Origin: Bacteroidales bacterium
GTDB taxonomy: Bacteria; Bacteroidota; Bacteroidia; Bacteroidales; ML635J-15
NCBI GenBank assembly: GCA_023228725.1
Contig: JALOAQ010000016.1
Coordinates: 1-32,624, forward strand
Length of the DNA: 32,624 nt
Reading direction: 5' to 3'
Shown here: positions 29,966 to 32,624 of the stretch, piece after piece
Numbering within the stretch: position 1 is the first letter of the stretch
Layout: every line of letters begins with the position of its first letter
Position numbers and translations under genes: made by a program
The notes under the pieces: generated by a model
What the model was told of the DNA's origin: nothing
The model's database searches: none
What the model saw: the letters and a program-made list of their open reading frames with translations, nothing else

Positions 29966-31912
29966 TTATTTATTGCTTATAACTTTAAATTCTGTTCTAC
30001 GATTTAAGGCACGTCCTTCTTCAGTTTCATTATCAGCAATTGCAACAGAAAAATCATAACCTTTAAATGATAATCTGTTTTTATCAATTCCTTTTGAAAT
30101 TAGATAAGTATATACAGATTTTGCTCTATTTTCAGACAAAGTTTTATTGTATGCTTTTGTGCCAACATTATCAGTATGTCCGCCAATTTCTATTTTTAAA
30201 TTTGGATTTGAATTAAGATAATCAACAACAACTTTTAGCTCTGCAAATGATTCTTGCAATAGTTCATAAGAATTAAATTCAAAGAAAATATTTTTTAAAA
30301 CTACTCTAACTCCCTCTTCTAAGGGTTGTAGTGGAATATTTAAGATAAAAGCATCTTCAGGATTTTTAATATTTTTTAAAGAAAAATTTTCAGAGTGAAA
30401 TAAATAACCAGATTTTTCTACGTTAAAAGCATAATCTCTTTCTAATGGCAAAGTAACTAAATATTCGCCTGTTGTTTTATCCGTTGTTAGCTTTATCATT
30501 TCTTCGCCTGATTCAATATCAAAAAGTTCGCATTTAGCTTCTAATCTTTGATTTGTTTTTATATCATAAACATAACCTTTTACATAAGTTACAGCTTTTG
30601 GTTTTATTTCTTCAGGGATTAAAAAGAAATAAATATCTAAATCTCGTTTTCCTGCATTTGATGCAAACATTGCTATATCACCTCTTGCATTTACAATCAA
30701 GCTTCTCTCCTCGCCCAGAGTATTAATTGGATATCCTAAATTTACAGGTTTTGACCAATTTCCATTATCATCAAGTTTAGAATAAAATAAATCAAAATCA
30801 CCCATTCCAGGATGGCCACGCGAAGCAAAGTACAAAGTTTTACCATCAGGATGAATAAAAGGAGAAAGTTCTTCGTAAGCTGTATTTATTTGTGTGCCAA
30901 GATTTTCGGCTTCGCCCAAAGCATTTCCTTTTTCATCAATTCTTTGTCTATAAATATCCGTTTTACCATATCCACCAGGGCGACCAGATGAAAAATATAA
31001 ATATTTACCATCAGCTGATAAAGAAGGATTACTTTCCCATGAAGAAGTATTTATAGATTCTAAATTTTTAGGATTAGTCCATTTGCCATTTTCTAAAAAC
31101 ATTATATATAAATCACAAGAGCCTTTTCCATCAGGGCGGTTACAAGCTGTTATTACACAAGTTTTTCCGTCAGCACTAATACATTGTGCACCTTCGTTAA
31201 GTTTTGTATTAACATTTCCGGGCATTGGAATAGCACGTGAAAATTGACCTGTTTTTTCATCAAAATATGAAACAAATAAATCTTCGTGCATAGATTCAGG
31301 ATTTCGAGAATTAGAGTTTGGGTTAATTGGAATTTGACGTGTAAAAACTAAAATACTCTCATCAACAGATAAAGATGGCCAATATTCATCAAACTGAGTA
31401 TTTACGCCGGGACCAATATTTATTGGTTTAAAATCTTTTGGATTATTATAAGCATTATCGGCAAAATAAATAAACTCTTTTAGTCTTCTAAAATCATAAT
31501 TTTTATATTTTATTGTGTCAACTTCATTATAAAAAAAGTCTATATAATTTTTGGCATCTGAATATTTTCCAATTTTATATGAATTTGCTGCAAGTTTAAA
31601 ACTTAAAGCCGGGTCATAATTTTCATCGATTTCAAAAACTTTCACATAAGAAGAATAAGACTCGTTTACATTTCCAAGAAAATCATAAATTTCGGCACGC
31701 AAAAGCCAAGCTTCCAAAAAATTAGAATCTTTTTCAATAGCTTTATCAATTTCTGCTATTGCCATTTTATTTTGTCTTTGCTCCATATATGCAACAGCTT
31801 TATTAAAACTTTTTATTGCTGCTTTATTACTTGTATAGCTTGATTTATTTTGAGCTTTTAAAGCAAAATTAAAGGCTAAAATCAATATAAAAAAACTTAA
31901 AATTCTTTTCAT
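29966..31912 (-). CDS. OmpA-family protein with TPR, PD40 propeller and carboxypeptidase-regulatory-like domains (PorE-like architecture)
   Basis: The protein has 648 residues with a Sec signal peptide (1-20, ALKAQ). In order: TPR-like helices (about 28-150), a PD40/WD40 beta-propeller (about 170-425; repeats such as YWPSLSVDESILVF and LSPFIHPDGKTLYFASRG), a carboxypeptidase-regulatory-like beta sandwich (about 440-520, VKGYVYDIKTNQRLEAKCEL), and a C-terminal OmpA peptidoglycan-binding domain (about 535-648; GGHTDNVGT, NKTLSENRAKSV, GRALNRRTEF). The same domain order occurs in PorE of the type IX secretion system, but many paralogues share it. Unlike PorE as I recall it, there is no lipobox Cys. 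It probably bridges the outer membrane and peptidoglycan. It lies 15 bp after queE. Confidence 0.85.
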   Translation of the reverse strand: MKRILSFFILILAFNFALKAQNKSSYTSNKAAIKSFNKAVAYMEQRQNKMAIAEIDKAIEKDSNFLEAWLLRAEIYDFLGNVNESYSSYVKVFEIDENYDPALSFKLAANSYKIGKYSDAKNYIDFFYNEVDTIKYKNYDFRRLKEFIYFADNAYNNPKDFKPINIGPGVNTQFDEYWPSLSVDESILVFTRQIPINPNSNSRNPESMHEDLFVSYFDEKTGQFSRAIPMPGNVNTKLNEGAQCISADGKTCVITACNRPDGKGSCDLYIMFLENGKWTNPKNLESINTSSWESNPSLSADGKYLYFSSGRPGGYGKTDIYRQRIDEKGNALGEAENLGTQINTAYEELSPFIHPDGKTLYFASRGHPGMGDFDLFYSKLDDNGNWSKPVNLGYPINTLGEERSLIVNARGDIAMFASNAGKRDLDIYFFLIPEEIKPKAVTYVKGYVYDIKTNQRLEAKCELFDIESGEEMIKLTTDKTTGEYLVTLPLERDYAFNVEKSGYLFHSENFSLKNIKNPEDAFILNIPLQPLEEGVRVVLKNIFFEFNSYELLQESFAELKVVVDYLNSNPNLKIEIGGHTDNVGTKAYNKTLSENRAKSVYTYLISKGIDKNRLSFKGYDFSVAIADNETEEGRALNRRTEFKVISNK

Positions 31913-31927
31913 TTTTAAAATTTTAAT

Positions 31928-32557
31928 TTATGGAATACGTAAAAACTTATGAGTTTGCAAAGACACATTCCATTTTGGGTATTGTTTTACATAATCTACA
32001 ATCATTATACCAGTTTTTTCAAACCTACTCCACTCTGGTTGCAAAAATAAGGCACAAGATTTAGTAACTTTTTCTGCGCATTTTTCAGCCCATAAAAAAT
32101 CTTTTTCTTCAAAAATCACAACTTTAATTTCGTCAGCTATTTGAAAATACTCCGGTTTTGGTGGTTTTGAACTTTTGGGGGAAAGACAAACCCAATCCCA
32201 AACTCCACTGAAATTATGAGCTCCGCTTGTTTCTAACATTAAAGTAAAGCCTTTTGCCTTTGCTTTTGCACAAAACTCATCAAAATTATGTATTAAAGGC
32301 TCTCCACCAGTAATAACAATAGTGTCGGCAGGCCTTGATTCCACTCTTTTTAAAATTGCATCAATCTCAATAAATTCATGTATTTCGGGCTTCCACGTTT
32401 CTTTTGAATCGCACCAATGGCAAGCTAAATCGCAACCACCAGTTCTTATAAAATAAGCAGCCTTACCAGTGTTAAAACCCTCGCCTTGAATTGAATAAAA
32501 CTCTTCTAAAAGTGGAATTTTACCTGCTTTCACTATGTCTTTTAATTCTTTGTTCAT
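31928..32557 (-). CDS. queE: 7-carboxy-7-deazaguanine synthase QueE
   Basis: A 209-residue radical SAM enzyme of queuosine/7-deazapurine synthesis that converts 6-carboxy-tetrahydropterin to 7-carboxy-7-deazaguanine. The N-terminal YSIQGEGFNTGKAAYFIR is a QueE signature. The [4Fe-4S]-binding cysteines are Cys42, Cys46 and Cys49 in GCDLACHWCDSK (CxxxCxxC), with ITGGEPL as the SAM-binding GGE motif. The ATG overlaps the stop of the upstream gene by one base (TAATG), and the OmpA-family gene follows after 15 bp. queC and queD are not in the window. Confidence 0.94.
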   Translation of the reverse strand: MNKELKDIVKAGKIPLLEEFYSIQGEGFNTGKAAYFIRTGGCDLACHWCDSKETWKPEIHEFIEIDAILKRVESRPADTIVITGGEPLIHNFDEFCAKAKAKGFTLMLETSGAHNFSGVWDWVCLSPKSSKPPKPEYFQIADEIKVVIFEEKDFLWAEKCAEKVTKSCALFLQPEWSRFEKTGIMIVDYVKQYPKWNVSLQTHKFLRIP

Positions 32558-32624
32558 TATTTTATAATTTTATCCAAAACACTTCGTGCTGGTTCAACAT
32601 TAAGCAGAATATTCATCATTTTTA
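32557..32624 (-). CDS. 3' end of an unidentified gene upstream of queE
   Basis: The frame open at the right edge on the minus strand encodes about 22 residues ending NILLNVEPARSVLDKIIK, with its TAA overlapping the queE ATG by one base. The tight coupling suggests a co-expressed gene. Too little is visible to name it. Confidence 0.55.
   Translation of the reverse strand, partial: KMMNILLNVEPARSVLDKIIK

Overview
The window is a low-GC, gene-dense chromosomal segment from a member of the Bacteroidota, most likely an anaerobic Bacteroidales-like lineage. The evidence for this is: TAnnTTTG-type -7 elements with TTTG about 19 bases upstream (before nfnA, the small lipoprotein, purQ and others); almost no Shine-Dalgarno sequences; an OmpA/PD40/TPR envelope protein; and ResB-CcsA cytochrome maturation genes together with an NfnAB transhydrogenase. 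Most genes are housekeeping. No rRNA, tRNA, CRISPR array or complete insertion sequence was found.

Layout. 1-2279 (+): the 3' end of an alpha-2-macroglobulin gene followed directly by a transglutaminase-like lipoprotein gene. 2256-4102: an accessory island of three copies of a ~91-bp direct repeat flanking a broken rhuM gene, a truncated ORF6N gene and one intact RhuM/phospholipase-D-like gene. 4095-6094 (+): resB and ccsA. 7719-6085 (-): an orphan TaqI-type adenine methyltransferase with its own helix-turn-helix. 10125-7849 (-): nfnA-nfnB. 11427-10280 (-): a Cys-rich mini-lipoprotein and a MauE-thioredoxin fusion, separated by a terminator. 13724-11595 (-): recG. 13844-16209 (+): an O-methyltransferase, a LolD-like ATPase, a cobalamin adenosyltransferase and a DUF2795 protein. 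16967-16266 (-): purQ. 22008-17073 (-): a large outer-membrane protein, an M20 amidohydrolase and a TrmH-type methyltransferase. 22128-23456 (+): an Omp85-like barrel. 27864-23459 (-): a fused cysteine desulfurase/selenocysteine lyase-SelD, mnmE and an alpha/beta hydrolase. 29553-27923 (-): a 56-residue orphan ORF and a MATE exporter. 29554-29965: non-coding. 32624-29966 (-): a gene tail, queE and an OmpA-family protein.

Two areas stand out. In the RhuM/ORF6N island, all three DNA-binding genes carry an 11-14-bp inverted repeat with a 3-nt loop inside the coding sequence, just after the predicted DNA-binding region. The two rhuM copies have it at exactly the same codon, but with different arm sequences that compensate each other. 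The rhuM copies are also mosaics, with near-identical flanks around a divergent centre. Second, a SCLY-like NifS domain is fused to SelD and overlaps mnmE by ATGA, which points to a selenium pathway feeding wobble-uridine modification of tRNA. Functions are inferred from sequence reading alone; no database search was run.
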